From: DAOTWA01 sp963702935
Lineage (GTDB): Bacteria; Chloroflexota; Anaerolineae; Anaerolineales; Anaerolineaceae
Direction of reading: 5' to 3'
DNA: 64,000 bases
Assembly: GCA_963702935.1 (NCBI GenBank)
Contig: OY969772.1
Location: forward strand, 2,542,001-2,606,000
The translations under genes and the position numbers were made by a program. The notes beneath the pieces are model-generated. The model was not told the origin of the DNA. It saw nothing but the letters and a program-made list of their open reading frames with translations, and did not search any database. Shown here piece by piece: positions 16,616-25,412 of the stretch (the first letter of the stretch is position 1; each line of letters starts with the position of its first letter).

Positions 16616-17950
16616 ATGCGTTTTATCGATCTGGTCTTCCTGATTTTTGAGAACCTGAGCCGCCGCAAAGGCCGGGTAGCCCTGACCGCCATCGGTGTGG
16701 TGATCGGCACGGCGGCCGTGGTGGTGCTGGTTTCGCTGGCGATCGGCTTGCAGCAGAGCGCCACCAGCCGGCTGGGCGGCATCGGCGACCTGACGCAGAT
16801 CCAGGTCTATCCCGGCTTTATCCAGGAGGGAGGGGGCGGCTCTTCCGTGCAGGCCGTCAGTCCCGGCGGAAAAGTCGCGGCGATGGGGCAGCAAAAGATG
16901 CTGACCCCCAACGCGATCCAGGACATCTCGGCCATCCCGGGGGTCGAAGCGGTCATCCCACGGGATTACTTGCAGACATCGGGGATGATGCAGTTCGGCA
17001 AGCTGCAAGGCTACGGGAACCTGATTGGGATCGGCGTCTCCGACCTCACCGACCTGGGCCTCACCGCGCAATCCGGCACCTTGAAGCTGGAGAAGGGCAC
17101 GGCCATCATCGGCATGCAGGTGCCCAATAACTTCAACGACCCGGGCCTGCGCCCCGGCCAGACGCCGCCATCCCCCCCGGATTTAATGGATCAACAGATC
17201 AAGCTGGTGCTGACGAAGTGGACCCAGGATGGCACCCCGGTCACCAAGACCGTTCAACTGCGCGTTGCCGGCGTAATCGCTGAAACACGCGGCGAGGCGG
17301 ACTACAGTGTGTACCTGCCGCTGGAGGATGTCACCAGCTTCAACGAGTGGTCTATGGGCAAGCGCGTCAACCGCAACAAGGACGGCTATTCTATGGTGGT
17401 CGTGAAGGCCAAGGACGTCTCGCAGGTGATCGACATCGCCGATCAGATCAACACGCTGGGGTACCAGGCCAATACGCCTCAATCCTTCGTGCAGGGCATC
17501 AACAGCTTCTTCCTGATCCTCCAGGTGATCTTCGGCGGGGTAGGGGCGGTGGCTCTGCTGGTGGCGGCCATCGGCATCGCCAACACCATGGCCATGGCCA
17601 TCCTGGAGCGTACGCGCGAGATCGGCCTGATGAAGGCCATTGGGGCGACCAACCGGGACGTGTTGAGCGTGTTCCTGGGTGAGGCCGCCGGCATCGGATT
17701 CCTGGGCGGGCTGGGCGGCATTCTGGTGGGCTGGGGCGGCGGAAAGGTGCTCAACGTGCTGGCCCTGTCCTACCTGACACAGCAAGCGGCCCAGAGCGGC
17801 GGCGCACCGCCTACCCAGGCAATCGTGACCCCGATGTGGCTGATCGGCTTCGCCATGATCTTCGCCACGCTGGTGGGCATGATCTCCGGCCTGTACCCGG
17901 CCTTGCGCGCCGCCACGCTGGTGCCGGTGACCGCGCTCAAATACGAATAA
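16616..17950 (+). CDS. MacB/FtsX-type ABC transporter permease
   Basis: A 444-residue permease with the usual four-helix plan: one N-terminal helix (VALTAIGVVIGTAAVVVLVSLAIG), a large extracytoplasmic domain (about residues 45-290) and three C-terminal helices of the FtsX core (VGAVALLVAAIGIANTMAMAILERTREIGLMKAIGATNRDV is the diagnostic region). It starts four bases after the CARDB protein stop. It should couple ATP hydrolysis by the 14225 product to extrusion or envelope work through the 14989 protein. Confidence 0.88.
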   Translation: MRFIDLVFLIFENLSRRKGRVALTAIGVVIGTAAVVVLVSLAIGLQQSATSRLGGIGDLTQIQVYPGFIQEGGGGSSVQAVSPGGKVAAMGQQKMLTPNAIQDISAIPGVEAVIPRDYLQTSGMMQFGKLQGYGNLIGIGVSDLTDLGLTAQSGTLKLEKGTAIIGMQVPNNFNDPGLRPGQTPPSPPDLMDQQIKLVLTKWTQDGTPVTKTVQLRVAGVIAETRGEADYSVYLPLEDVTSFNEWSMGKRVNRNKDGYSMVVVKAKDVSQVIDIADQINTLGYQANTPQSFVQGINSFFLILQVIFGGVGAVALLVAAIGIANTMAMAILERTREIGLMKAIGATNRDVLSVFLGEAAGIGFLGGLGGILVGWGGGKVLNVLALSYLTQQAAQSGGAPPTQAIVTPMWLIGFAMIFATLVGMISGLYPALRAATLVPVTALKYE

Positions 17951-17986
17951 CTTTTCTACCTTTTCTTCTTTTCCGCGTTTCACCTG

Positions 17987-18007
17987 CCCTGGCAGGCGGT
18001 GCCAGGG
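17987..18007 (+). terminator. Hairpin after the ABC operon, weak terminator candidate
   Basis: CCCTGGCA (17987-17994) and TGCCAGGG (18000-18007) form an 8-bp stem shortly after the permease stop. No T tract follows, so it may be only a stabilising hairpin or a Rho-dependent end. Confidence 0.35.
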
Positions 18008-18050
18008 TCAGCGCCCGTCCGCGTTCCCTTCTATAAGGCCTAACCTACTG

Positions 18051-18168
18051 TGTCATTGCGAGCCCCGGTGTTCTTTGCCCTACGGGCACGCAGAGCGCCG
18101 GGGCGAAGCAATCTCAACGCCGGCACTGGGATTGCTTCGTCGCACAAAACGCTCCTCGCAACGACATG
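18051..18168. repeat. Imperfect inverted-repeat element (CATTGCGAG type)
   Basis: TGTCATTGCGAG at the left and CTCGCAACGACATG at the right are imperfect inverted repeats, and GAAGCAATCT / GGATTGCTTC form an inner pair. Very similar intergenic sequences are widespread in diverse bacterial genomes, which suggests a MITE-like element. No gene is inside. Confidence 0.6.
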
Positions 18169-18209
18169 TCAACGATTTTTAGGATAGGCTCTAACTGTCA
18201 GGTGGCCAG

Positions 18210-18905
18210 TTAATTTTCAGTTTTGATGGGCGGTAAAGAGGAGGAGATCAACAATCCCAGCGTGCGCGCTTTGGTGATGGCGGCGCTGCGGTTGCGCACG
18301 TTCAAGCGCAAATAGGTACTGGAAAGCAAGTTGCGCAAGGTGGAGTTGGCCACACTCAGCTTCTCGGCCAGCTCGGCGGTGGTCATGTCGGGGTAGGCCG
18401 CGCACAGGGACAGCACTTCCAATTGCCGCGAAGTCAGCAGCGGGCCGAGCACGCCGGATTGGCGTTTGAGCAGCTTTTGATGCACCACCTGGCTCAGATA
18501 GATGCCGCCGCCGGCGATAGAAAGGATGATGGAGCCCAACTGGCGGATGGAAGCCTGGTCGTCCTTGAGGATGTAGCCGCTGACGCCCGCTTCCATCACG
18601 GATTTGACCAGCGTGTACTGGTTGTGCATGGAAATCACCAGGATGGATAGGGCCGGGTAGGCCTGGAGCAGCTTGGGGATCAGGTAAAGGAGGGGGTAAG
18701 GGTTGAGGTTGCTGGGGGAAGTGGGAACGTTCACGTCCAGAATGAGAACGTCGGTGGGGTAACTTTCCAGCATGGCCTCCAGCTCGTCCCCATAAGTGCC
18801 CACGCCGCCGATCTGGATCTCTGGCATGCTGCTCAAGCGGTAGAGGTAACCGTCTACGATGCTTTGATGGTCGTCGAGGATAGAAACGCGGATCTTTTGC
18901 GGCAT
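18210..18905 (-). CDS. NarL/LuxR-type response regulator
   Basis: A 231-residue regulator with an N-terminal receiver domain (SILDDH acidic pair, phospho-acceptor Asp in VLILDVNVP, Lys in YILKDD) and a C-terminal LuxR-type helix-turn-helix (LTSRQLEVLSLCAAYPDMTTAELAEKL). It would bind DNA when phosphorylated. No histidine kinase lies next to it, so it is an orphan here. No clear Shine-Dalgarno precedes ATG 18905, and a -10-like TATACA lies only about 10 bases upstream, so the mRNA might be leaderless; this is tentative. Confidence 0.85.
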   Translation of the reverse strand: MPQKIRVSILDDHQSIVDGYLYRLSSMPEIQIGGVGTYGDELEAMLESYPTDVLILDVNVPTSPSNLNPYPLLYLIPKLLQAYPALSILVISMHNQYTLVKSVMEAGVSGYILKDDQASIRQLGSIILSIAGGGIYLSQVVHQKLLKRQSGVLGPLLTSRQLEVLSLCAAYPDMTTAELAEKLSVANSTLRNLLSSTYLRLNVRNRSAAITKARTLGLLISSSLPPIKTEN

Positions 18906-19105
18906 GTGATTATTGTATAGCAGCGTGGTTAGAAAAGCTACCTTCCAGAACGCCCAAATTGCGAATCAGTACAAATGCCTATGCGCGGCTTGAGGATGTC
19001 TATTAACTTCCCGGTGGAAATGTTGTATAAACAGGTTAGAAAGTTACACGCCAGATAATTGAGATTGTTATGGGTCAAAGGGGAAGCCCCATAGCAATAA
19101 GCCAA

Positions 19106-19145
19106 AGGCTGTGGGTGCAAACGGGAGCGCCCACAGCCTCTTTTG
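19106..19145 (+). terminator. Rho-independent terminator on the plus strand with no plus-strand gene
   Basis: AGGCTGTGGG (19106-19115) pairs with CCCACAGCCT (19130-19139), followed by CTTTTGTT. The T tract is on the plus strand, whereas both flanking genes run on the minus strand, so it would end a short plus-strand transcript. A second hairpin follows at 19152-19185 (AACCTTGCGAAGGTT / AACCTTCGCAAGGTT), beyond the end of the minus-strand gene at 19198. Confidence 0.5.
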
Positions 19146-19197
19146 TTAAGGAACCTTGCGAAGGTTTCACAACCTTCGCAAGGTTTTCGATATCGAT

Positions 19198-20004
19198 TTA
19201 CTGAGCCGACAGCCACTTGGTGGTGAGCTGGTCGATCAGCCCTTCCGCCTTGACGGCCGCCAGACCCGCGTTGATCTTGGCCTGCAAATCCTGGTCCTTA
19301 TTGCAGATGGCAATGCCGTAGGATTCGTTGGTGAATACCTTGCCAACATTCTTCAATTTATCGGGGTTCTTGGCGACAAAGCCCAGGGCCAGGGGATTGT
19401 CGGCCACCACGGCGTCTATCTGGCCGTTGATCAGGTCCTGATAAGCCAGGTCTACGCTGTCGTAGGTGCGCAAGGTGGCGTCCTGGATCTTGCCCACTTC
19501 GATCGCGCCGGTGGTGCCGATCTGCGCTCCCACTTTCTTCCCGCTCAGGCTCTCGACGCCGGTGATGTCGGTGTTGTCCTTTTTGACGGTGACGATCTGC
19601 CCGGCCTCAAAATAGGGGTCAGAGAAGAGCATGGATTGCTTGCGCTCGTCGGTGATGGTGATGGCCGAGATAGCAGCGTCGTACTGGCATTGGGCCATGC
19701 CGGCCAGGAGTGGATCGAAGCCCACGTTGATGAACTCGATCTCCAGGTTGGCCTTCTGAGCGATGGCCTTGAACAGATCGATGTCCAGGCCGACAATGTC
19801 TTTGGTTTGCTCGTCAACCGTCTCGAAGGGCGGCCAGGTGGCATCCGTGGCTACGCGGATTTTGGTGGGCGTTGGGGCCTGAGCCTGGGCGGTTGGCTGG
19901 GCCGGAGCAGCAGTGGGCTCGGTTGGAGCGGCGCCACCGCAGGCGCTCAGCAGGACTGCGGCCAGAATCAGAATACTCAGGATGGTAAAAGATGTGCGTT
20001 TCAT
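19198..20004 (-). CDS. Amino-acid-type ABC transporter substrate-binding lipoprotein
   Basis: A 268-residue SBP_bac_3 family protein. It has a lipobox signal (LILAAVLLSACGG), an Ala/Pro/Thr linker and a periplasmic-binding fold opening KIRVATDATWPPFETVDE, with the ligand-binding signature GLDIDLFKAIA and the second-lobe motif LSGKKVGAQIGTTG. This family binds polar or basic amino acids for ABC importers. ATG 20004 has GAGGAGGA upstream. No cognate permease or ATPase is adjacent, so it may serve a transporter elsewhere or a sensor. Confidence 0.9.
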   Translation of the reverse strand: MKRTSFTILSILILAAVLLSACGGAAPTEPTAAPAQPTAQAQAPTPTKIRVATDATWPPFETVDEQTKDIVGLDIDLFKAIAQKANLEIEFINVGFDPLLAGMAQCQYDAAISAITITDERKQSMLFSDPYFEAGQIVTVKKDNTDITGVESLSGKKVGAQIGTTGAIEVGKIQDATLRTYDSVDLAYQDLINGQIDAVVADNPLALGFVAKNPDKLKNVGKVFTNESYGIAICNKDQDLQAKINAGLAAVKAEGLIDQLTTKWLSAQ

Positions 20005-20125
20005 TTCCTCCTCCAATTTGGGCTTTTTGATTGGCTGGTGACGGACGGTCAGATACTGGCGCAGGACAGGCCGCGCAGTACTTTGCCCCACCTCCGTTTT
20101 CACCACCCCAGGGTTAGATTAAGCC

Positions 20126-20135
20126 ATTATAGCAT
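20126..20135 (-). promoter_or_regulatory. Extended -10 promoter of the binding-protein gene
   Basis: On the minus strand the sequence reads ATGCTATAAT, an extended -10 element (TGnTATAAT) about 120 bases before the lipoprotein start. No convincing -35 hexamer is seen at 17 bases, as is common for extended -10 promoters. Confidence 0.5.
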
Positions 20136-20163
20136 ACAATGGAGGGCTGAAATTCAAAATCCT

Positions 20164-21291
20164 TTAGAGCGAACGCGTGTAAACTCGGTGGTTTTTATAG
20201 GGCTTGGCTCCAAAACGCAGGATGTCGCGGCGCATCTGCATGGCGGTATCGGCATTTTGGGGGATATCGATGTGCTTGAACTGGAAGTCGTGCATGATAT
20301 TTTCCAGCTCGGCGTACATCAAAGCGTTGCCCCCGCGTCCCTGGTAGTCGGGCAAAATCCCGCCCCCGTTGGTTGTGACCCATTGCGTGCGGCGCAGCTC
20401 CAGGAGGAGATCGGCGATGCTGATCGGGTTGAGGTGGCCGTGGGCGCGCTGCAGGGCCGCCGAAATGTCGGCGAACGCCAGGCCAAAGCCCACCACTTTA
20501 TCCTTGCGCGTGACGATCTTGATGAGGCGTGGATCGCCGATGATCAAAACCTGATCCAGCAGGAAATCCACCTCGCGTTGGCTCAAGGGGTAATATTCCC
20601 AATTTTCCACGAAGGAGCCGTTGTAAGCTTCTCCAATGCGAGGGGCCCAGGCCACCAGCTCTTTCTTGTTCTTGAATTTGTGCACCTCGAACTTGCCTTG
20701 CTCGACCACTTTGCGGGCGATGGTGCGCACCTCTTCCGGAATGGTCAGGTTCTCCGCGCTCATGTAGAAGGAGACGAAATCGACCTCTTTCTGAAAGCCC
20801 TGCGCTTCCACGAGCTGTTGATAATAGGGCAGGTTGTAGGGCACCATGGTCATCGTGGCGCGCCGGTCGAAGCCCTCGATGAGGATGCCGTATCCGTCAA
20901 AGGAGCTCAGGCCGCGCGGGCCGACGATGTGGGTCAGGCCGCGCGGTTGGGCCCACTCGAAGGCGCGCTGGAAAAGGGCCCCTGCCGCCTCGGGGTCGTT
21001 TTCGCATTCGAACAGTGCAAAATGAGCCTGTTGTTTGGCGTGGTATTCGATGAAATGGTGGTTGTGCAACACGCCAATGCGCCCCACGTCTTTGCCGTCG
21101 CGCACGGCGATGAAATACTCTGCCTGGGAGTGCTCGTAGAAGGGGTGCTTCTGGGGGTTGAGCATGGCCTTCATGTCCGAATAGAAGGGGGGCACCCATT
21201 GAGGGCAGCCCTTATAAAGACGAAATGGAATCTGGATGAAGCGATTGACCTGAGATCGATTGGAGAGATCAACTCTCTCGATATTGAGCAT
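20164..21291 (-). CDS. GNAT-like N-acetyltransferase superfamily protein
   Basis: A 375-residue protein with an N-terminal segment (FIQIPFRLYKGCPQWVPPFYSDMKAML) typical of a conserved family of GNAT-fold proteins, and a C-terminal part with GGGILPDYQGRGGNALMYAELE, which resembles an acetyl-CoA-binding loop (Q-x-x-G-x-G/A). The substrate is unknown. Its promoter probably lies between 21300 and 21400, where ATTATA on the plus strand gives a minus-strand TATAAT. It ends about 160 bases before the binding-protein gene start and could be its upstream neighbour in one transcript. Confidence 0.7.
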   Translation of the reverse strand: MLNIERVDLSNRSQVNRFIQIPFRLYKGCPQWVPPFYSDMKAMLNPQKHPFYEHSQAEYFIAVRDGKDVGRIGVLHNHHFIEYHAKQQAHFALFECENDPEAAGALFQRAFEWAQPRGLTHIVGPRGLSSFDGYGILIEGFDRRATMTMVPYNLPYYQQLVEAQGFQKEVDFVSFYMSAENLTIPEEVRTIARKVVEQGKFEVHKFKNKKELVAWAPRIGEAYNGSFVENWEYYPLSQREVDFLLDQVLIIGDPRLIKIVTRKDKVVGFGLAFADISAALQRAHGHLNPISIADLLLELRRTQWVTTNGGGILPDYQGRGGNALMYAELENIMHDFQFKHIDIPQNADTAMQMRRDILRFGAKPYKNHRVYTRSL

Positions 21292-21507
21292 AACCTACCT
21301 CCCAAGCGCCAGTTGATAAATTGTCACCGCCCGTCCACCCCTATCAGGGAGCCATTGCGGCAAATCGAGATTCATTATACATAGTACTTAACCCCGTCCG
21401 CGAGGACAGTTGCTCGACTATTTTTATAGATGGATTCTCGCGGGGCCGCATTTGGATGTAAAATAGCCGTGATTGAGTGATGCCTTATCCATCCGGAGGA
21501 AAAAACC

Positions 21508-22194
21508 TTGATCCCTGTGCGCGTTTCACAAGCGTGGAGAGTCGCTTACCCCGGCGCAGCCGCCGGCTTCCTGGCCATGCGCGCGGTGGCCAACCCCGCA
21601 TCTGACTCCGCACTCGAAGAGCAGAAGCACGAGCTGGAGCAGGAACTGCGTTCCCGCTTCGCCGGCTGGGATCGCGCCCGGCTCTCCGCGCTGGCGCCTT
21701 TCCCGGCCTACGCAGCTTATTACAAGCGCTTCAAGAAGACCTACCACGTCCAGCTCCAGCTCAAGTCGCTGGCTTTCAAAGGGAAATCCTTCCCGGGCGT
21801 GGCGGCCCTGGTCGAGTGCATGTTCATGGCCGAGCTGAAGAACGGGCTCCTGACCGCCGGCCACGACCTGGAGAGGGTTCGCCCTCCGCTGCAATTGGAC
21901 GTGGCCGACGGCAGCCAGCGCTACACGCTTCTCGGCGGCCAGGAGCAGGAATTGAAGCCGGGAGATATGTTCATCGCCGACGAGGAAGGCATCCTCTCCA
22001 GCGTGATCTACGGCCCAGACCAGCGCACGCCCATCCTCCCGGAGACGCAGCGCGCGCTTTTCACGGTCTACGCCCCGCCAGGGGTCGGCGCGCAGGCCGT
22101 GTCCCGCCACCTGGGAGACATCGAGGCTTACGTGCGCCTGATTGCCCCTCAGGCGCAGACCGAGCTGAGCGAAGTCTACGAGACGGGGGAATAA
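21508..22194 (+). CDS. B3/4-domain (Phe-tRNA synthetase beta-like) protein
   Basis: A 228-residue stand-alone B3/B4 domain. Characteristic stretches are PAYAAYYKRFKKTYHVQLQLKSLAFKGKSFP and the C-terminal GDMFIADEEGILSSVIYGPDQRT. In PheT this domain edits misacylated tRNA or binds nucleic acid; stand-alone copies may edit mischarged tRNA or free amino acids, but this is not established. The gene is followed closely by an OmpR-type regulator. GGAGGAAAAAACC precedes the TTG/ATG region, and ATG 21508 is used. Confidence 0.78.
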   Translation: MIPVRVSQAWRVAYPGAAAGFLAMRAVANPASDSALEEQKHELEQELRSRFAGWDRARLSALAPFPAYAAYYKRFKKTYHVQLQLKSLAFKGKSFPGVAALVECMFMAELKNGLLTAGHDLERVRPPLQLDVADGSQRYTLLGGQEQELKPGDMFIADEEGILSSVIYGPDQRTPILPETQRALFTVYAPPGVGAQAVSRHLGDIEAYVRLIAPQAQTELSEVYETGE

Positions 22195-22235
22195 CCCCCG
22201 GCCGCCTCTTAACCTGCGAAGTGGAGCGTTCTGCC

Positions 22236-22955
22236 GTGAATGCAGTTCCCCCGAAAATCCTGCTGGCCGACGACGAGACGGCCATTACCGCCAACCTGGC
22301 TCCCTTCCTGGAGCGGGCCGGTTTTGTGGTGGCCGTGGTGGGGGATGGACAGGCGGCTTTTCAAAAGACGGGCGAGTTTTCGCCGGACCTGATCATCCTG
22401 GACGTGCTCATGCCCGGCCTGGACGGGCGCGAGGTGCTGCGCCGCTTGCGCCGGGAGGGCAACTGGACGCCCGTGATCTTGCTCACCCAGGTGGGCGAAT
22501 CGGCCGAGCGCGCCCTGGCGCTCGAAGAGGGCGCCGACGATTACCTGAACAAGCCCTTCGATCCGCACGAGCTGGTGGCGCGCATCCACTCGGTGTTGCG
22601 GCGCGCTTCGCCGGGGCAGCCGCCCCTGGCCAGCGCCTGGCAACTGGCCGCCGGTGGGCTACGCCTCGACCGGCGCGCGCGGCGGGCCGTCTTGAACGGG
22701 CGGCCCCTGGAGCTGACGCCCAAGGCCTTCGCCCTGCTCGAATACCTGATGACCCACCCCGACGAGCTGCTCACCCGCGAGCGGCTGCTGGACGCCGTGT
22801 GGGGCTGGAATTACCCGGCCGGCACGCGCACGGTAGACACGCGCATGGCCGAGCTGCGCCGCGCCCTGGGCGACGACCCGGCCCAACCCCAATTCATCGA
22901 GACCCTGCCGAGTGAGGGCTACCGTTTCATCGGGGAGGTCGCTCCCGCGCCATGA
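22236..22955 (+). CDS. OmpR/PhoB-family response regulator
   Basis: A 239-residue two-domain regulator. The receiver has the acidic pair (LLADDE), phospho-acceptor Asp in LIILDVLMPGLDG and Lys in DDYLNKPFDPHEL. The C-terminal winged helix shows LELTPKAFALLEYLMTHPDELLTRERLLDAVWG and TVDTRMAELRRALGDD. GTG 22236 was chosen because GGAG (22223-22226) is well spaced; the frame is open farther upstream through the preceding gene. Its stop overlaps the kinase start (ATGA). The four phased repeats at 23884-23922 after the kinase are a good candidate binding site. Confidence 0.9.
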   Translation: MNAVPPKILLADDETAITANLAPFLERAGFVVAVVGDGQAAFQKTGEFSPDLIILDVLMPGLDGREVLRRLRREGNWTPVILLTQVGESAERALALEEGADDYLNKPFDPHELVARIHSVLRRASPGQPPLASAWQLAAGGLRLDRRARRAVLNGRPLELTPKAFALLEYLMTHPDELLTRERLLDAVWGWNYPAGTRTVDTRMAELRRALGDDPAQPQFIETLPSEGYRFIGEVAPAP

Positions 22956-23878
22956 ACCGCCTGACTCGCAGCCTGTTGCTGGCTTGTCTGCCCGTGGCCC
23001 TGTGTCTGGCCGTGGGAATATTGCTGCAAGTCGAGCTGGGGCCGCTGCCCTTGCTGCTCGCCCGCGCGGACGTGGGCACGGCCTTGATGCTGCTGGGCGG
23101 ACTCGCCAGCCTGTTCCTGCTGGTGTACGTGCTGGCCCAGGAGATGAACGAGCGGCGTTGCCAGCGGTCGCTGGAGAGCTTCAGCCAGGAGCAGGACGAG
23201 GCGCACCGCCGCTTCATGCGCCGCCTGGATCACGAGCTGAAGAACCCGCTCACGGCGCTGCGCGCCGCCCTGGCCAACCTGACCGACATCACCCACCAGG
23301 AGGGCCAGGTGCGCATCGTCCAGGATGCCGAGCACCAGGTGGGGCGGCTCAGCCGCCTGGTCGGCGACCTGCGCAAGCTCTCTGAGCTGGAAGAGCGCCC
23401 CCTCGAAGAGCTGCCCGTGGACGTGGCGGACCTGCTGCAAGAGGTGGTCGAGACCACCCAATCTCGCCCGGATTGCGCCGGGCGCCAGGTGCGCCTGGTG
23501 GTTTCGCAGGTGCCCTGGCCGCTGCCGTCCGTCAGCGGCGACCGCGATCTGCTCGGCCTGGCCTTCTATAACCTGGTGGACAACGCGCTCAAGTTCACCG
23601 GGAGCGAAGATACCATCGAGATCCGCGCCCTGGAAGACGGGCGCGCTTTGCTGGTGGAGGTCGCCGACACCGGCTCGGGCATCTCGGAAGAAGACCTGCC
23701 GAAGATCTTCGAGGAGCTTTATCGTGGGGCGAATGCGCGCAGCTACGAAGGCAGCGGTTTGGGGCTGGCCCTGGTGCTGCGCATCGTCTCTCGCCACGGC
23801 GGGACGGTGGCGGTGCGCAGCCGCACCACCAAGCCCGGCGGAACGGTCTTCAGCGTGCGCCTGCCATTTACGAGATAG
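22952..23878 (+). CDS. Sensor histidine kinase paired with the OmpR-type regulator
   Basis: A 308-residue kinase with two N-terminal membrane helices (LLLACLPVALCLAVGILL; LMLLGGLASLFLLVYVLA) and almost no extracytoplasmic loop. The H-box is MRRLDHELKNPLTAL; N-box FYNLVDNALKF, G1 VADTGSGIS and G2 GSGLGLALV form the ATPase domain. There is no PAS or HAMP domain, so sensing is probably intramembrane or through a partner, as in some PhoR-like kinases. Start overlaps the regulator stop by 4 bp, which implies coupled translation. Confidence 0.9.
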   Translation: MNRLTRSLLLACLPVALCLAVGILLQVELGPLPLLLARADVGTALMLLGGLASLFLLVYVLAQEMNERRCQRSLESFSQEQDEAHRRFMRRLDHELKNPLTALRAALANLTDITHQEGQVRIVQDAEHQVGRLSRLVGDLRKLSELEERPLEELPVDVADLLQEVVETTQSRPDCAGRQVRLVVSQVPWPLPSVSGDRDLLGLAFYNLVDNALKFTGSEDTIEIRALEDGRALLVEVADTGSGISEEDLPKIFEELYRGANARSYEGSGLGLALVLRIVSRHGGTVAVRSRTTKPGGTVFSVRLPFTR

Positions 23879-23883
23879 GGCGT

Positions 23884-23937
23884 GTTACAGGATCGTAACA
23901 ACCTCGTGACGGCGCCGTAACATCGGGGGGATATACT
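23884..23937 (+). promoter_or_regulatory. Four 11-bp-phased GTNACA direct repeats plus -10: PhoB-like box
   Basis: GTTACA (23884), GTAACA (23895), GTGACG (23906) and GTAACA (23917) are spaced exactly 11 bases apart, and TATACT (23932-23937) lies 9 bases after the last repeat. PhoB-type regulators bind 11-bp-phased direct repeats that replace the -35 element. The array is just after the regulator-kinase pair and in front of the lipoprotein gene at 24014. Confidence 0.75.
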
Positions 23938-24013
23938 AAACAAGGTCGCCGAAGGGCGCGCGCCTTTTGGAGTCGTTTGGTAATTTCATTTTACCTGTGT
24001 GAAGGTGGTCTCA

Positions 24014-25330
24014 TTGAATAAACTTTCCTTTTCTTTGCGGGCTGCGCCCGTCCTGATGTTGGTGCTGTTGGCCGCCTGCGGCACGTTGAACGTGCAAATT
24101 CAGCCTGGAATCGATCAAACGCAGCCGCAGCCTACCTCGCGGGTGGTCACGGCTACGCCTCCCTCGGCCAGCCCCACTCCCCTGGTGGTTACGGCCACCG
24201 TTCCTACCGGCCTGCACCTGAAGCCCGGCGAAGCGCTGAAAGTGACCTCGATCCACATGCTGGACGCGGCCCTGGGCTGGGCCGTGGGGCGGGGGAGCAC
24301 CGACCCGAACGACCACATCCTGCGCACCACGGACGGCGGCAATACCTGGCGAGATGTTTCTCCGTCCGGCGCTTTCAGCGCCTCGGACAATAGCGACAAG
24401 GCCGCCGCGGCTTTCTTCCTGGACGCCAGCCACGCCTGGATCGCCGTGTACAACCGTACGCCCTCGCCGCATCCGCAGCCGGCCCAGGTATGGTTTACCA
24501 CGGACGGTGGGCAGAATTGGACTCCCAGCCAGACGCTGGATCTGGCCAACGTCCAGCAGGATTATTACATGCCCACCGGCCTGGGCTTCGCGGATGCCAA
24601 TGTGGGCTGGTTGATGGTGCACCTGGGAGTGGGCATGAGCCACGATTACGTAGCCCTCTTCACCACCCGCGACGGCGGCAAGAGCTGGAAGCGCGTGGTA
24701 GACCCTGAAAAGAACAACCTGCCCATGGGCTGTTACAAGAACGGCGCGGCCTTTATCGACGCGGATAACGGCTGGGTGGCCGGGGACTGCGGAGGGGTCA
24801 TGGCGGGCCTGTATCTCTACCGCACGAACGACGGCGGCGCCACCTGGGAACAGGAAAGCTTACCCGCTCCTTCCACCTATCCGGACCTGTACCAAAACGA
24901 GCAGGACGTGTGCGGCGCGACCGCGCCGGTGATGACGCCGGCGCTGGATGGGTACCTGGCGGTCAAATGTACTTTTATGACGGATGGACAGAACCGGCGC
25001 TGGTTATACACGACCGCTGACGGCGGAAAGACCTGGACTCCCCACGTTCTGCCCCTCCCTTACGGCGATCTGGAATTCATCAGTCCCCAGGCCGGCTGGC
25101 TGTTAGGGGCGGTGGGGGCCGATTCCAACGCCGAGGGCCATTTATACGTGACCCAGGACGGCGGCGCGAGCTGGTCGCCCGTGCAGGCCCTGGGGTGGCA
25201 GGGGCAGCTCGATTTCATCGACGAGCAGAACGGCTGGGTGGTGGCCGAGGCCGGCGAGGCGTTGGCCCTGGTGCGCACCAGCAACGCCGGCGTCACCTGG
25301 CAGGAGATCAAGCCGGTGGTGGCGCCTTGA
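24014..25330 (+). CDS. BNR/YCF48-type beta-propeller lipoprotein
   Basis: A 438-residue exported protein with a lipobox (LMLVLLAACG), a Pro/Thr linker and at least five sialidase-like Asp-box repeats: RTTDGGNTW, FTTDGGQNW, FTTRDGGKSW, RTNDGGATW, YTTADGGKTW and VTQDGGASW. Such propellers resemble YCF48-like and sortilin-like proteins, usually non-catalytic. TTG 24014 was preferred because GAAGGTGG is six bases upstream; GTG 23999 in frame has no ribosome site. Transcription probably starts just after the phased repeat promoter at 23884-23937, so it is a likely target of the adjacent two-component system. Confidence 0.8.
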   Translation: MNKLSFSLRAAPVLMLVLLAACGTLNVQIQPGIDQTQPQPTSRVVTATPPSASPTPLVVTATVPTGLHLKPGEALKVTSIHMLDAALGWAVGRGSTDPNDHILRTTDGGNTWRDVSPSGAFSASDNSDKAAAAFFLDASHAWIAVYNRTPSPHPQPAQVWFTTDGGQNWTPSQTLDLANVQQDYYMPTGLGFADANVGWLMVHLGVGMSHDYVALFTTRDGGKSWKRVVDPEKNNLPMGCYKNGAAFIDADNGWVAGDCGGVMAGLYLYRTNDGGATWEQESLPAPSTYPDLYQNEQDVCGATAPVMTPALDGYLAVKCTFMTDGQNRRWLYTTADGGKTWTPHVLPLPYGDLEFISPQAGWLLGAVGADSNAEGHLYVTQDGGASWSPVQALGWQGQLDFIDEQNGWVVAEAGEALALVRTSNAGVTWQEIKPVVAP

Positions 25331-25412
25331 TAACAAGCATGAGAATCCTATGCCTCCATTTTCCCGGATGAATCCCGGGCCGGCGTTGGAGTCAGGTCGA
25401 GGTGCAGCGATA

